Source: Burkholderiales bacterium C2
GTDB lineage: Bacteria; Pseudomonadota; Gammaproteobacteria; Burkholderiales; Burkholderiaceae_C
DNA: 64,000 bases
Assembly: GCA_005503085.1 (NCBI GenBank)
Contig: SCOI01000021.1
Span: forward strand, 1 to 64,000
Direction of reading: 5' to 3'
A model generated the notes under the pieces. It saw only the letters and a program-made list of their open reading frames with translations, made no database searches and was not told where the DNA came from. Numbering within the stretch: the first letter of the stretch is position 1; every line of letters begins with the position of its first letter. Shown here piece by piece: positions 15,936 to 26,297 of the stretch. Position numbers and translations under genes: made by a program.

Positions 15936-18029
15936 ATGCCCTCGATGATGTCCCCGCGCGCCCAACCCCTGCTGGCCCTGCTGAGCCTGGCCCTGCTGTC
16001 CGCCTGCGGCAGCGATGACGACGGGCCAGCGGCCATCAACGCGCGCCTGCTGGACGGCGCGGTCGAGGGCGTGCAGTACAGCGCCAGCCCCTCGGGCCTG
16101 ACCGGCCGCACCGGTGCGAATGGCGCCCTGAGCTGCAAGCCGGGCGACCAGCTCAGCTTCAGCCTCGGCGGCGTGGCGCTGGGCCAGGCCGGCTGCGCGG
16201 CCGACATCACGGTCGGCGATCTGGCCGGCACCCAGGCGCTCGGCGAGGCGCGGCTGCAGAACCGCCTGCTGTTCCTGCAGGCGCTGGACGAGGACGACGA
16301 GGCCGCCAACGGCATCCGCATCAGCGAGGCCGTGGCCGCCGCGCTGGCCGGCAAGAGCCTGGACTTCGCGGCCCCGGCCGCCGCCTTCGATGCCGCGCTG
16401 AAGGCCCTGCTGCCGGCCGCGCTGCAGGACGGCTATGGCCAGCCCTACAGTGCCCGCACGCTGGGCGCGCTGCGCCGCCTGGCCGCCACCGATCACTACG
16501 AGGCCATGCTGGCCGCCGAGCTGGGCAAGACCGAGACCACCGCCAGCAGCCAGGCCAGCGCCGGCGGCGAGGTCAGGATCACCAAGCATGAGCTGCGCGC
16601 CGAGGCAGCCCTCTACGTGCCCTATGAGGGCACCAACGCGGCCGCCAGGAAGGACTTCCCCAAGGGCTTTTACCCGGCCGTCGGCTCGGGCCTGGTGTTC
16701 AAGGGCAAGGCCGCCGACGGCAGCCTGGAGTTCTGGGGCATCACCGACCGCGGCCCGAATGGCGACAGCCCGAATGCGCCGCGCCCCGACAACAACGCCG
16801 CCAGCCTCAGCAAGATGTTTCTGGCGCCCGGCTTCACGCCGTCCATCGGCACGATCAGCGTCGGCGCCAAGGGGGCGCAGCTGAGCAGCCTGCTGCCGCT
16901 GAAGTCCGACGCCAGCACCCGCATCTCCGGCCGCCCGCTGCCCTTCACCAGCGTCGGCGCCAGCCTGGAGGTGCCGCTCAACGACGCGCTGCGTTACGAC
17001 GCCGCCAAGGGCGGGCTCGACCCGCAGGGCCTGGACAGCGAAAGCCTGGTCTATGACGCCGCCGCCAAGGTCTTCTGGACCTCGGACGAGTACGGTCCCT
17101 TCATCGCCAAGATCGATGCCGCCAGCGGCCAGATCCTGAAGCGCTACGCCCCCGGCACCGGCGCCGGCAGCCTGCCCGAGGTGCTGAAGCACCGCCGCGC
17201 CAACCGCGGCATGGAAGGCCTGGCGATGGACGCCGCCAGCGGCAAGCTGCATGGCTTCCTGCAAAGCCCGATCGACCCGCTGGACGCGACCGGCAAGTCC
17301 GTCGAGACCCTCGACAGCGCCGATCTCGACCAAGACGGCAAGCGCAATGACAAGGTGAAAGTGCGCGACTTCGCGCAGTTCGCCCGCTGGATCGAGTTCG
17401 ACCCCAAGACCGAGACCTCCAAGCTCTATGCCTACCCGCTGAGCTATGCGCTGGCCGGCGACAAATGGGACCGCAACCGTACAGGCAGCGCCAAGCTGGG
17501 CGACCTGGTCGCGTTGGGCCAAGGCCGCTTCATCGTCATCGAGCAGGGCACGGACGCCAGCGGCGCGGTGCGCAACTTCCTGATGCTGGTCGAGCTGCCG
17601 GCTGATGCCAGCGATATCGCGGCCATCGGCATCGAGCTGGAGAAGAACAGCATCGACGCCAGCACGCCCAGCGCGCTGAGCTGGAGCCAGGTGGTCAAGC
17701 TGAAGAAGACCGTGCTGCTGGACCTGAACGCCGCCGGCTGGAAGGCCGAGAAGGCCGAGGGCCTGGCCGTGGTCGATGCCCAGACCCTGGCCCTGATCAA
17801 TGACAACGACTTCGGTCTGCGCACCATTCTGGTCGACGCCGCCGGCCGCGCGCTGGACGGCGACCCGACCGCCTGCACCGTCGATGCCAACGGCGTCATC
17901 GTCAACGACGGCGCCTGCGCCGCCGGCGCGGTGGGCGTGCGCGTGGCCCGCGGCAACGAGATCGACCGCGGCACGCGGCTGTGGCTGCTGAAGTTCCCGA
18001 AGGCGCTGAGCAGCTACGCGATGCCTTGA
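15936..18029 (+). CDS. large lipoprotein with esterase-like activity of phytase domain
   Basis: This 697-residue protein begins with a lipoprotein signal (LALLSLALLSACGSDDDG, lipid Cys near residue 22). About 180 residues of unknown beta-rich domain follow, then the PF13449-type phytase/esterase-like domain with FWGITDRGPNGDSP near 268, YDAAAKVFWTSDEYGPFIAKID near 372, NRGMEGLAMD near 423 and ALINDNDFGLR near 620. It is the second such protein within 8 kb and has an extra N-terminal module absent from the 451-residue relative. Three nearby ATG codons (15936, 15945, 15948) are possible starts. It is likely surface- or periplasm-facing; the substrate is unknown. Confidence 0.8.
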   Translation: MPSMMSPRAQPLLALLSLALLSACGSDDDGPAAINARLLDGAVEGVQYSASPSGLTGRTGANGALSCKPGDQLSFSLGGVALGQAGCAADITVGDLAGTQALGEARLQNRLLFLQALDEDDEAANGIRISEAVAAALAGKSLDFAAPAAAFDAALKALLPAALQDGYGQPYSARTLGALRRLAATDHYEAMLAAELGKTETTASSQASAGGEVRITKHELRAEAALYVPYEGTNAAARKDFPKGFYPAVGSGLVFKGKAADGSLEFWGITDRGPNGDSPNAPRPDNNAASLSKMFLAPGFTPSIGTISVGAKGAQLSSLLPLKSDASTRISGRPLPFTSVGASLEVPLNDALRYDAAKGGLDPQGLDSESLVYDAAAKVFWTSDEYGPFIAKIDAASGQILKRYAPGTGAGSLPEVLKHRRANRGMEGLAMDAASGKLHGFLQSPIDPLDATGKSVETLDSADLDQDGKRNDKVKVRDFAQFARWIEFDPKTETSKLYAYPLSYALAGDKWDRNRTGSAKLGDLVALGQGRFIVIEQGTDASGAVRNFLMLVELPADASDIAAIGIELEKNSIDASTPSALSWSQVVKLKKTVLLDLNAAGWKAEKAEGLAVVDAQTLALINDNDFGLRTILVDAAGRALDGDPTACTVDANGVIVNDGACAAGAVGVRVARGNEIDRGTRLWLLKFPKALSSYAMP

Positions 18030-18095
18030 ACGACCGTTGGCGACCGACCCAGAATGGGTGGAAGATGGCGGGGCCTTGTTTCCCGAAAGTTCTTC

Positions 18096-19199
18096 ATGTC
18101 CCAGCTCGTCTTCCGCCAACTGTTCGATCCCCAGTCCTCCACCTACACCTATCTGCTCGGCGATGCCGCCTCGGGCGAGGCCCTGTTGATCGACCCGGTG
18201 TTCGAGCAAGTGCGGCGCGACACCGCGCTGCTGCGCGAGCTGGGCCTGCGCGCCATCGCGACGCTGGACACCCATGTGCATGCCGACCATGTCACCGGGG
18301 CCTGGCTGATCAAGGCCGGCAGCGGCAGCCAGATCATGCTGTCGGCGGCGGCCGGGGCGACGAATGCCGACCGGCTGCTGCGCCACGGCGAGCGGGTGCA
18401 TTTCGGCGCCCGCTACGTCGAGGTGCGTGCCACGCCGGGCCATACCGATGGTTGCCTGAGCTATGTGCTGGACGACCACAGCATGGCCTTCACCGGCGAC
18501 AGCCTCTTGATACGCGGCTGCGGCCGCACCGATTTCCAGCAGGGCAGCCCGGCCCAGCTCTACCGCTCGGTGCAGCAGCAGATCCTCTCGCTGCCGCAGG
18601 CCTGCCTGCTCTATCCGGCGCATGACTACCGGGGTCTGACGGTCACCAGCGTGGCCGAGGAGCGGCGCTACAACCCGCGCCTGGGCGGCGATGTCAACGA
18701 GGCCGACTTCGCCGGCTATATGAACAACCTCGGCCTGCCCCACCCCAAGCTGATGGACATCGCCGTGCCCGCCAATCTGCGCTGCGGCCGGCCCGAGCCG
18801 GACAGCGCGGCGGCGCAGCAGGAGCCGACCTGGGCGCCCCTGAGCTGCAGCTTTGGCGGCATCTGGGAAATCCAGCCGGCGGCGCTGGACGAATGCCTGG
18901 CGGCCAATGACCAGGCCATCCAGTTGATCGATGTGCGCGAGCCGGCCGAGTTCAGTGACAGCGCGCTGGGCCATATCCCCGGCGCCCGCCTGCTGCCGCT
19001 GGCCGAACTCGCCGCCCGCGCCGGCACCGAGATCGCCAAGGACAAGCCCGTCGTCACCATCTGCCGCTCCGGCGCCCGCTCGGCCCAGGCCACCGTGCTG
19101 CTGCAGAAATCCGGCTTCACCCAGGTCGCCAATCTGGCCGGCGGCATGCTGCGCTGGCGGGCCGAGGGCATGGGGGTGGAGGCCGGGGCGCAGGATTGA
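18096..19199 (+). CDS. persulfide dioxygenase-like MBL fold protein fused to rhodanese
   Basis: The 367-residue product has an ETHE1-like metallo-beta-lactamase domain (residues 1-240) with the iron-binding motif THVHADH near 58-64, ATPGHTDG near 113 and CGRTDFQQG near 145. A rhodanese domain follows (about 265-360) with active-site loop CRSGARS, Cys near 323. ETHE1 enzymes oxidise glutathione persulfide to sulfite with O2, and the rhodanese moves sulfane sulfur to or from glutathione, so the fusion couples both steps of sulfide detoxification in the cytoplasm. The fused order is well known in bacteria. No sulfide:quinone reductase is in the window. Confidence 0.88.
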   Translation: MSQLVFRQLFDPQSSTYTYLLGDAASGEALLIDPVFEQVRRDTALLRELGLRAIATLDTHVHADHVTGAWLIKAGSGSQIMLSAAAGATNADRLLRHGERVHFGARYVEVRATPGHTDGCLSYVLDDHSMAFTGDSLLIRGCGRTDFQQGSPAQLYRSVQQQILSLPQACLLYPAHDYRGLTVTSVAEERRYNPRLGGDVNEADFAGYMNNLGLPHPKLMDIAVPANLRCGRPEPDSAAAQQEPTWAPLSCSFGGIWEIQPAALDECLAANDQAIQLIDVREPAEFSDSALGHIPGARLLPLAELAARAGTEIAKDKPVVTICRSGARSAQATVLLQKSGFTQVANLAGGMLRWRAEGMGVEAGAQD

Positions 19200-19218
19200 G
19201 GAGAGGCCAGACCCTGAC

Positions 19219-19593
19219 TCAGGTCTTCGCTCCCGGCCGAGCCGCGCGCTGGCCGATCTGGGCCATGGCCTCCGCCTGGGCCTGCCTGACGGTGTCGGCG
19301 AGGTCTTTCATGTCGGCCAATGCCGTCTCGAAGGTCTCGCGCATCAGCGCGGTCTGCTTGACCGGATCCGAGATGCCGCTGCCTCCGAGCATGCCCTGCA
19401 TCGCCTCGGTCATCATCGCGGTCTGCTTGGTCGCCAAGGCCTGCATGGCCTCGAAGACGGCCTTGTTGGCCTCGGTCAGCGCCTCGATGTCCTGGCGACG
19501 CGCCTCGACGATGGCGGATATGTCGATGCCGGGCACCTTGAACTTCTCCATCATCTGTTTCACATCGCCGAAGGGATTGGCTTGATGGGCCAT
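19219..19593 (-). CDS. phasin family protein
   Basis: This 124-residue, all-helical, Met/Ala/Gln-rich protein has the amphipathic repeat pattern of phasins (FKVPGIDISAIVEARRQDIEALTEANKAVFEAMQ-like core, residues 18-50). Phasins coat polyhydroxyalkanoate granules and control their size. Start MAHQANPFGDVK has a purine-rich GGAGACAG upstream. It lies 38 bp downstream of the acs stop on the same strand, which links storage polymer metabolism with acetate activation. Confidence 0.75.
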   Translation of the reverse strand: MAHQANPFGDVKQMMEKFKVPGIDISAIVEARRQDIEALTEANKAVFEAMQALATKQTAMMTEAMQGMLGGSGISDPVKQTALMRETFETALADMKDLADTVRQAQAEAMAQIGQRAARPGAKT

Positions 19594-19631
19594 GATCTGT
19601 CTCCTGGTTGTCGAACGGGACGGTAATGGGG

Positions 19632-21608
19632 TCAGCGGGGCTGTGACAACTGGTCGAGGATTGCCGGGTTTTCCAGTGTTGAGATGTCTTGCGTGATGGC
19701 CTCGCCCTTGGCGAGCGAGCGCAGCAGGCGGCGCATGATCTTGCCGCTGCGGGTCTTGGGCAGGTTGTCGCCGAAGCGGATTTCCTTGGGCTTGGCGATC
19801 GGGCCGATCTCCTTGCCGACCCAGTTGCGCAACTCGGTGGCGATCCTGACGGCCTCCGGCCCCGTCGGCCGCAGCCCTTTCAGGACGACGAAGGCGCAGA
19901 TGGATTCGCCGGTGGTGTCGTCGGGCCGGCCGACGACCGCCGCTTCAGCCACCAGATGGGTACAGGACACCAGCGCCGACTCGATCTCCATCGTGCCCAT
20001 ACGATGGCCGCTGACATTGAGCACATCGTCGATGCGGCCGCCGATGGTGAAGTAGCCGGTTTGCGGATCGCGTGTGGCGCCATCGCCCGCAAGGTAGTAG
20101 CCGCGCAGTTCGCCCGGGAAGTAGCTGGATCGGTAGCGAGCGTTGTCGCCCCAGATCGTGCGAATCATTGCCGGCCAGGGCTTCTTGATCACAAGCAGCC
20201 CGCTCTGGCCATTGGGCAGGTCTGCGCCGGTCTCATCGACGATGGCGGCCATGATGCCGGGGAAGGGCAGCGTGCAGGAGCCGGGCAACAGTGAGGTTGC
20301 GCCGGGAAGCGGCGTGATCATGTGGCCGCCGGTCTCGGTCTGCCACCAAGTGTCGACGATGGGGCAGCGTCCGCCGCCGATATGCTGGTGGTACCAGGCC
20401 CAAGCGGCCGGGTTGATCGGCTCGCCCACCGAGCCGAGGATGCGCAGGCTGCTCAGGTCGAAGCGGTCGGGATGCACGGCGGCATTGCTCTCGGCGAGCT
20501 TGATCAGCGAGCGGATCGCGGTGGGCGCGGTGTAGAAGACCGATACCTGGTGGTCCTGGATCATCTGCCAGAAGCGGCCGGCATCGGGGTAGGTCGGCAC
20601 ACCCTCGAACACCAGCTGGGTCGCGCCGACGGCGAGAGGTCCGTAGGCGATATAGGTGTGGCCGGTGACCCAGCCGATGTCGGCCGTGCACCAGAAGACA
20701 TCGGCGTCATGCAGGTCGAAGGTCCATGTCGTTGTCACCACCGCCTGCACCAGGTAGCCGCCGCAGCAATGCTGTACGCCCTTGGGCTTGCCGGTGGAGC
20801 CCGAGGTGTAGAGCAGGAAGAGCGGGTGCTCGGCGCTCACCCATTCGGGCTCGCAGGCATCGGACTGAACGGTGGTGAGCTCGTGCATCCAGTGGTCGCG
20901 GGCCTGCCACGGGATGGCGCCGCCGGTGCGCCGGTAGACGATCACATCGCGTACCGCCTCGCAGCCGTCCAACGCCAGGGCCTCGTCGACGATGGTCTTC
21001 AGCGGCAGCGCCTTGCCGCCGCGCAGCTGCTCGTCGGCCGTGATCACCGCCACCGCGCCGGTGTCGGCGATGCGGTCGCGCAGCGAGTGGGCAGAGAAGC
21101 CGCCGAAAACGACGGTGTGGACTGCGCCTAGGCGCGCGCAGGCCTGCATGGCGACCACGCCCTCGACCGACATCGCCATATAGATAACGACCCGGTCGCC
21201 CTTGTGCACGCCCAGCGAGCGCAGCGCGTTGGCCATATGGCAGGTGCGCCGCAGCAGCTCGGCGTAGCTGCTGCGTGTGACCGTGCCGTCGTCCGCCTCG
21301 AAGATGATGGCCACCTTGTCACCACGCCCGGCCGCGACCTGGGCGTCCAGGCAGTTGTAGGACACGTTCAGCGTGCCATCCTCGAACCACTTGAAGTGCG
21401 GCGCCTCCGTACTGTTCAGTATGGTCGTGAACGGCGTCTTCCACTGGACGAACTCGCGCGCGAGCCGACCCCAGTAGCCCTCGTAGTCGGTATCGGCTTG
21501 CGCCACCAGCATGTCGTAGCTGGCGCGGCCGGCCACATGGGCGCTTGAGGCCAGAGCCAGCGGTGGTGCGTACCGTGCCAGGGCGTCGGCGGTGCTTGTC
21601 TCGCTCAT
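19632..21608 (-). CDS. acs: acetyl-CoA synthetase
   Basis: This full-length 658-residue AMP-forming acetate:CoA ligase shows the AMP-binding motif [11 protein letters not shown] near residue 268, GWVTGHTY near 310, [10 protein letters not shown] near 415 (the tryptophan that restricts the pocket to acetate is present), [10 protein letters not shown] near 515 and the acetylation-site motif RSGKIMRR near 620. It activates acetate to acetyl-CoA in the cytoplasm; the lysine is the usual Pat/CobB control point. It is the third gene of yjcH-actP-acs, 20 bp after actP. An in-frame ATG seven codons upstream exists, but GGAAG before 21608 favours this start. Confidence 0.93.
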   Translation of the reverse strand: MSETSTADALARYAPPLALASSAHVAGRASYDMLVAQADTDYEGYWGRLAREFVQWKTPFTTILNSTEAPHFKWFEDGTLNVSYNCLDAQVAAGRGDKVAIIFEADDGTVTRSSYAELLRRTCHMANALRSLGVHKGDRVVIYMAMSVEGVVAMQACARLGAVHTVVFGGFSAHSLRDRIADTGAVAVITADEQLRGGKALPLKTIVDEALALDGCEAVRDVIVYRRTGGAIPWQARDHWMHELTTVQSDACEPEWVSAEHPLFLLYTSGSTGKPKGVQHCCGGYLVQAVVTTTWTFDLHDADVFWCTADIGWVTGHTYIAYGPLAVGATQLVFEGVPTYPDAGRFWQMIQDHQVSVFYTAPTAIRSLIKLAESNAAVHPDRFDLSSLRILGSVGEPINPAAWAWYHQHIGGGRCPIVDTWWQTETGGHMITPLPGATSLLPGSCTLPFPGIMAAIVDETGADLPNGQSGLLVIKKPWPAMIRTIWGDNARYRSSYFPGELRGYYLAGDGATRDPQTGYFTIGGRIDDVLNVSGHRMGTMEIESALVSCTHLVAEAAVVGRPDDTTGESICAFVVLKGLRPTGPEAVRIATELRNWVGKEIGPIAKPKEIRFGDNLPKTRSGKIMRRLLRSLAKGEAITQDISTLENPAILDQLSQPR

Positions 21609-21628
21609 GGGGCTTCCTTTATCCATCA

Positions 21629-23341
21629 TCAATGCCCGGAGGCGCCCGAGGCGCCGATGCCGGTTTCGGAGCGAACTTGCTGGGCCTCGAAGCCGGCGCG
21701 GTCCTGCGCGGCGCGCGGGCTGCGGTCGAGGATGGAAAACAGCCAGATGCCGACAAAGCCTATCGTCATCGAGAAAAGCGCCGGCGAGGCATAGGGGAAC
21801 AGCGCCGAGCCCTTGGGGTTGCCCAGGGTCACCTCCCACACGGCCGGCGACACCAGGGTCAGCAGCACCGAGGACGCCAGACCGAGAAAGCCGCCGATCA
21901 CCGCGCCGCGGGTCGTACAGTCCTTCCACAGCACCGACATCAGCAGCACCGGGAAGTTGGCCGACGCGGCGATCGCGAAGGCCAGGCTGACCATGAAAGC
22001 GATGTTCTGCTTCTCGAACGCAATGCCCAGGGCCACCGCGACGACACCGAGTGCAATCGTCGTTATCTTGGAGACACGCAGCTCCGACACGCTGTCGGCC
22101 TTGCCCTGCTTCAGCACAGTGGCGTAGAGGTCGTGCGACACCGCCGAGGCGCCCGACAGCGTCAGCCCCGCCACCACCGCCAGGATGGTCGCGAAGGCCA
22201 CCGCTGAGATGAAGCCGAGGAAGACATTGCCGCCCACCGCGTTGGCCAGGTGGATGGCCGCCATATTGCCGCCGCCCAGCAGGCCGCCGTTGGCGTCGAG
22301 GAACTGCGGGTTGGTCAGCACGAAGGTGATCGCGCCAAAGCCGATGATGAAGGTGAGGATGTAGAAGTAGCCGATCCAGGTGGTCGCCCACAGCACCGAC
22401 TTGCGCGCCTCCTTCGCATTGGGCACGGTGAAGAAGCGCATCAGGATGTGGGGCAGGCCGGCGGTGCCGAACATCAGGGCCATGCCGAAGCTGATGGCCG
22501 AGACCGGGTCCTTGATGAAGCCGCCCGGGCCCATGATGGAGAAGCCCTGTGCGGCCGCCTCGTCTGGCGATTTGCCGGCGGCGGAGGCGAGCGCCGTCTT
22601 GATCTCGACCGATTTGGCGAACATCGCCTCGGTGCTGAAGCCGAAGTTGTAGAGCACCATGAAGGCCATGAAGCTGGCGCCCGCCAGCAGCAGGCAGGCC
22701 TTGATGATCTGCACCCAGGTGGTGGCGGTCATGCCGCCGAACAGCACATAGACCATCATCAGCGCCCCGACGATGACGACGGCGATCCAGTACTCCAGGC
22801 CGAACAGCAGCTTGATCAGCTGCCCCGCGCCGACCATCTGCGCGATCAGGTAGAAGGCCACCACCACCAGCGTGCCGGAGGCCGCGAAGACGCGCACCGG
22901 CGTCTGCGAGAAGCGGAATGCGGCCACATCGGCGAAGGTGAACTTGCCGAGATTGCGCAGCCGCTCGGCCAGCAAGAAGGTCACGACCGGCCAGCCGACT
23001 AAGAAGCCGATCGAGTAGATCAACCCGTCGAAGCCGCCAACCATCACCGCCGCGGAGATGCCGAGGAAGGAGGCCGCCGACATATAGTCGCCGGCGATCG
23101 CCAGGCCATTCTGGAAACCGGTGATGCCGCCGCCGGCGGTGTAGAAGTCGGCCGCCGACTTGGTCTTGGCCGCCGCCCATTTGGTGATGAAGAGCGTGCC
23201 GACGACAAAGGCCGCGAACATGCCGATCGCGGTCCAGTTGGTCGGTTGCTTGTCGGCCTGCCCGAGGTCGGCGCCGGCCGCCAGTGCCGCGCCGCCGGCG
23301 GCGAGCAAGGTCAGCGCTGCCAACAGTCGCGGCGCGCTCAC
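21629..23341 (-). CDS. actP: cation/acetate symporter ActP
   Basis: This 570-residue SSS-family carrier has an N-terminal signal-like segment ([18 protein letters not shown]) and about 13 membrane helices, with family signatures [29 protein letters not shown]-like near residue 70 and [16 protein letters not shown] near 375. It takes up acetate and other short monocarboxylates with sodium or protons. The GTG start overlaps the yjcH stop by 4 bp (GTGA), indicating translational coupling; acs follows directly, making an acetate scavenging operon. Confidence 0.93.
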   Translation of the reverse strand: MSAPRLLAALTLLAAGGAALAAGADLGQADKQPTNWTAIGMFAAFVVGTLFITKWAAAKTKSAADFYTAGGGITGFQNGLAIAGDYMSAASFLGISAAVMVGGFDGLIYSIGFLVGWPVVTFLLAERLRNLGKFTFADVAAFRFSQTPVRVFAASGTLVVVAFYLIAQMVGAGQLIKLLFGLEYWIAVVIVGALMMVYVLFGGMTATTWVQIIKACLLLAGASFMAFMVLYNFGFSTEAMFAKSVEIKTALASAAGKSPDEAAAQGFSIMGPGGFIKDPVSAISFGMALMFGTAGLPHILMRFFTVPNAKEARKSVLWATTWIGYFYILTFIIGFGAITFVLTNPQFLDANGGLLGGGNMAAIHLANAVGGNVFLGFISAVAFATILAVVAGLTLSGASAVSHDLYATVLKQGKADSVSELRVSKITTIALGVVAVALGIAFEKQNIAFMVSLAFAIAASANFPVLLMSVLWKDCTTRGAVIGGFLGLASSVLLTLVSPAVWEVTLGNPKGSALFPYASPALFSMTIGFVGIWLFSILDRSPRAAQDRAGFEAQQVRSETGIGASGASGH

Positions 23342-23646
23342 TTCAGTGCTCCCTGGGTGATCTGTTCGGTCAGCGCGTCGAACTCGCTGTTGGCGCGACG
23401 CACATAGAGCGCGGTGATGACGACCGTGAAAATGATGATGCCCAGGCCGATCGGCATGCCGAGGGTCGTGACGCCCTCGCCCAGCCGGGTCGCGAGAAAA
23501 GGCTTGTTAAAGGCCACCAGCAGGATGAAGCCGTAGTAGACGACCATCATTGCCCCCGTCAGCCACCAGCCGAAACGCGAACGCGCGGACTTCAGCTTTT
23601 GGTAGTTCGGATCGCGCGCGACACGCGCCGTCAGGTCAGCTTGCAT
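23338..23646 (-). CDS. yjcH: DUF485 membrane protein YjcH
   Basis: This 102-residue protein with two membrane helices (about 30-50 and 66-88) bears the DUF485 core [21 protein letters not shown] and FNKPFLA. It is the standard small partner encoded in front of actP and probably stabilises or tunes the carrier in the inner membrane. The start was set at ATG 23646; further upstream in-frame codons would run into the divergent regulatory region. Confidence 0.88.
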   Translation of the reverse strand: MQADLTARVARDPNYQKLKSARSRFGWWLTGAMMVVYYGFILLVAFNKPFLATRLGEGVTTLGMPIGLGIIIFTVVITALYVRRANSEFDALTEQITQGALK

Positions 23647-23702
23647 GGCGGTCCACCTGGGTCGTTGATGTCGACAAGCCTGCTGCAAGGTTTCGGGGCC
23701 GT

Positions 23703-23720
23703 CTGTTCGCCAGCGAACAG
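23703..23720. promoter_or_regulatory. perfect 18-bp palindrome between acetate operon and CBS/nucleotidyltransferase gene
   Basis: CTGTTCGCCAGCGAACAG is a perfect inverted repeat with 8-bp arms and a 2-bp centre. It lies in the 127-bp divergent region between yjcH (start 23646) and the gene starting at 23774. Its symmetry and position fit an operator for a dimeric regulator controlling one or both units. Confidence 0.5.
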
Positions 23721-23773
23721 TCACTGCCCTTGAACGGCGCTCTACTGGGTATCGGCCCGGATCAGGATTTGCC

Positions 23774-25594
23774 ATGCCCAAGGCGTTCGACTTCTCGAAC
23801 TCGCCGTTCGACTGCCTCGACGCGAGCGAGCAGCACGTCGTACGCGACAGCGTCGACATCGCCTACTTCCGCCAGGACGAGATCCTGCTGGGTCCGGACA
23901 TCGAGCCCACACATCTATTCATCGTCATCAAGGGCCAGGTGTCGCAGTTCGATGCGGACGAGCTGGTCGCCAGCTTCGGGCCCGACGACTGCTTCGACGG
24001 CCGTTCGCTGGTGGCCGGCCGCGCCACCGACCGCTTTGTCGCGGCCGAGGAGGTGGTGGCCTACGCGCTGGCCAGGCGCGCAGTCAATGCCTTGATCGCG
24101 AGCAATGCCGCGTTCGGCGCCCTGCTGTTCTCGGATCTGAGCGAGAAGCTTGGCGCCCTGGCGCAGCGCCACAGCCAGCGCGAGCTGCATGCGCTGACGA
24201 TGTCGCGGGTCGACGAAGGTTTTCTGCGGCCGGCCCACACCGTAGACGGTGCGACCGACATCGTCACCGTGGCCGCGACGCTGCAGGCCCAGCGCAGCAG
24301 CAGCGTGCTGGTGCGCGATGGCGCGCGGCTCGGCATCTTCACCAACACAGGGCTGCAGCGCGCCATCCTTGATGGCCGCCCGCTGAACAGGCTGGCGGTG
24401 CGCGAGCTGGCTACCTTCGAGCTGGTGACGATTGCGTCCGGAGCGCCGCTGTTCGACGCGCTCGCGCTGATGATCCAGCATCAGGTGCACCGGCTCGTCG
24501 TGGTCGCGGGCGAGCGCATCGTCGGGCTTCTCGAACAGCTCGACCTGCTGAGCTTTCTGTCCAACCACTCCTACCTGATCACGGTGCAGATCGTGCGGGC
24601 CCAGGACCTGGCCGCGCTGCGGCTGCAGGCCGAGAAGATCTCCCGCTTCGTTGCACTGCTGCATCGCGGCGGCACCCGCGTCGGCCAGATCGCGGCGCTG
24701 GTGCAGGCGCTCAACGCCAAACTGTTCGAGCGTGCCTGGCAGCTTGTCGCCCCGGCCGAGTTGGTGGCGGGCAGCTGCCTGTTCGTGATGGGCAGTGAGG
24801 GGCGCGGCGAGCAGCTGCTGAAGACCGACCAGGACAACGGCCTGATCCTGCGCGACGATGTGGCGGTCGGCGCGGCCGAGGTGGCACAGGCTTGCCAGCG
24901 CTTCTCTGCCGCCTTGCGCGATTTCGGCTACCCGGACTGCCCCGGTGGCATCATGCTCAGCAAGCCGGCCTGGTGCCGCAGCGCCAGCGAATTTGCCCGC
25001 CAGCTGCGCCACTGGCTGGTCCGACCCGAGGCCGAGGGCCTGATGGCGCTGGCGATCTTTGTCGACGCTCACGCGGTCGCCGGCGATGCCGCGCTGCTGG
25101 CCGGCGTTCGTGCCGAGCTTGACAGACTGGTGGCGGCCGACGACGCCCTGCTCGGCCGCTTTGCCGCAGCGATCGATGCCTTCCCGGATCCCGGCGCCGG
25201 TTGGTGGCACCGGCTGCTGCAGATCGGGGAGCAGGGGCCCCATCTGCTCGATCTGAAGAAGGCCGGCATCTTCGCCATCGTGCATGGCACGCGCAGCCTT
25301 GCGCTGCGCGACCATGTGCGGGCTACCGGCACTGTCGCTCGGCTGGATGCCTTGGTGACGCTGGGGCGGCTGCCTGCCGAGCTGGCGAGCGACCTGGTCG
25401 ACAGCCTGCACCTGCTGATGAGCCTCAGGCTCAAGGCCGGGCTGAGCGAACTCGATACGCATCGCCCGGCGAGCGGCGCGGTGCGCACCGACCGGCTCGG
25501 CAGCCTGGAGCGCGACCTGCTGAAGGATGCGCTCGCCGTGGTCAAGCGCTTCAAGGCGCTGGTGCGGCATCAGTTCCACCTCGACGAGGCTTAG
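23774..25594 (+). CDS. CBS-domain / DUF294 nucleotidyltransferase-like signalling protein
   Basis: The 606-residue cytoplasmic protein has a cyclic-nucleotide-binding-like N-terminus (1-120, with IEPTHLFIVIKGQV), two CBS motifs (about 155-275) that probably sense adenine nucleotides, a DUF294 nucleotidyltransferase-like domain (about 300-440) with GSEGRGEQ near 340 and metal-ligand-like TDQDNG near 352, and a DUF294 C-terminal substrate-binding region. The GlnD-like core suggests nucleotidylation of a partner protein. Genes of this kind are often found beside actP/acs and a DnaQ-like exonuclease, exactly the context here, suggesting control of acetate metabolism by energy state. The target is unknown. 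Confidence 0.85.
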   Translation: MPKAFDFSNSPFDCLDASEQHVVRDSVDIAYFRQDEILLGPDIEPTHLFIVIKGQVSQFDADELVASFGPDDCFDGRSLVAGRATDRFVAAEEVVAYALARRAVNALIASNAAFGALLFSDLSEKLGALAQRHSQRELHALTMSRVDEGFLRPAHTVDGATDIVTVAATLQAQRSSSVLVRDGARLGIFTNTGLQRAILDGRPLNRLAVRELATFELVTIASGAPLFDALALMIQHQVHRLVVVAGERIVGLLEQLDLLSFLSNHSYLITVQIVRAQDLAALRLQAEKISRFVALLHRGGTRVGQIAALVQALNAKLFERAWQLVAPAELVAGSCLFVMGSEGRGEQLLKTDQDNGLILRDDVAVGAAEVAQACQRFSAALRDFGYPDCPGGIMLSKPAWCRSASEFARQLRHWLVRPEAEGLMALAIFVDAHAVAGDAALLAGVRAELDRLVAADDALLGRFAAAIDAFPDPGAGWWHRLLQIGEQGPHLLDLKKAGIFAIVHGTRSLALRDHVRATGTVARLDALVTLGRLPAELASDLVDSLHLLMSLRLKAGLSELDTHRPASGAVRTDRLGSLERDLLKDALAVVKRFKALVRHQFHLDEA

Positions 25595-25596
25595 TG

Positions 25597-26232
25597 ATGC
25601 TGGGCTGGCTGGTTTCGCTGCGACGTCGCTGGATGCTCTACCACCTGGCCGATGCGCATTTCGCCTTCATGTTTGATCCCGCACCGGTCGGGGAGTGGGT
25701 GGCGCTGGACTGCGAGACCACCGGCCTGGACCCGCGCCAGGACAAGATCGTCTCTATCGCCGCGCTGCGCATTGTCGGCAATCGCTTGCTGACGAGCGAG
25801 CGGCTGGAACTGCTGGTGCGGCCCGACCGGGGCTTGACGGGCGACAACGTGCGCGTGCACCGGCTGCGTGAAAGCGATGTCGCCAAGGGCCTGGCCCCCG
25901 AGCAGGCGATGCGCCGTTTGCTGGACTTCATCGGCAGCCGGCCCCTGGTGGGCTACTTCCTCGAGTTCGACGTCGCGATGCTCAACCGAGAGATCTGGCC
26001 GATGCTGGGCGTGCGCCTGCCGCAGCGCAAGATCGAGGTCTCGGCGATGTACTACGACTTCAAGAACCGCCAGCTGCCACCCGCTCAGCGCGGCGGCGAC
26101 ATCGACCTGCGCTTCGCCACCCTGATGAAAGACCTTGATCTGCCCCTGCGCGACGCCCACGACGCGCTCAACGATGCCGTGATGGCGGGACTCGCGTTCG
26201 TGAAGCTGCGCGGCCTGCTGGCGGCGCGCTGA
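25597..26232 (+). CDS. DnaQ-like 3'-5' exonuclease (DEDDh)
   Basis: The 211-residue product shows the exonuclease motifs of the DEDDh group: DCETTGLDP near residue 40 (ExoI), LVGYFLEFDVAMLNRE near 115 (ExoII) and HDALNDAVM near 186 (ExoIII). It resembles the epsilon proofreading subunit but lacks its C-terminal polymerase-binding part. It starts 2 bp after the stop of the nucleotidyltransferase gene, so the two are co-translated; this partner arrangement recurs near acetate genes. Its substrate may be RNA or nucleotides rather than replication errors. Confidence 0.85.
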   Translation: MLGWLVSLRRRWMLYHLADAHFAFMFDPAPVGEWVALDCETTGLDPRQDKIVSIAALRIVGNRLLTSERLELLVRPDRGLTGDNVRVHRLRESDVAKGLAPEQAMRRLLDFIGSRPLVGYFLEFDVAMLNREIWPMLGVRLPQRKIEVSAMYYDFKNRQLPPAQRGGDIDLRFATLMKDLDLPLRDAHDALNDAVMAGLAFVKLRGLLAAR

Positions 26233-26297
26233 GCCGTCGCGCAGCGGCCTTCACGGTCCGCGGCGGTACCTTGAAGATCAGGCGGCGCTGGGCGGGC

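Noticed and set aside
15921-18974. A 1017-codon open frame on the minus strand
   Set aside because: It is antisense to the lipoprotein with the phytase domain and to the persulfide dioxygenase; both plus-strand products have clear domains. Long antisense frames are expected at this GC content.
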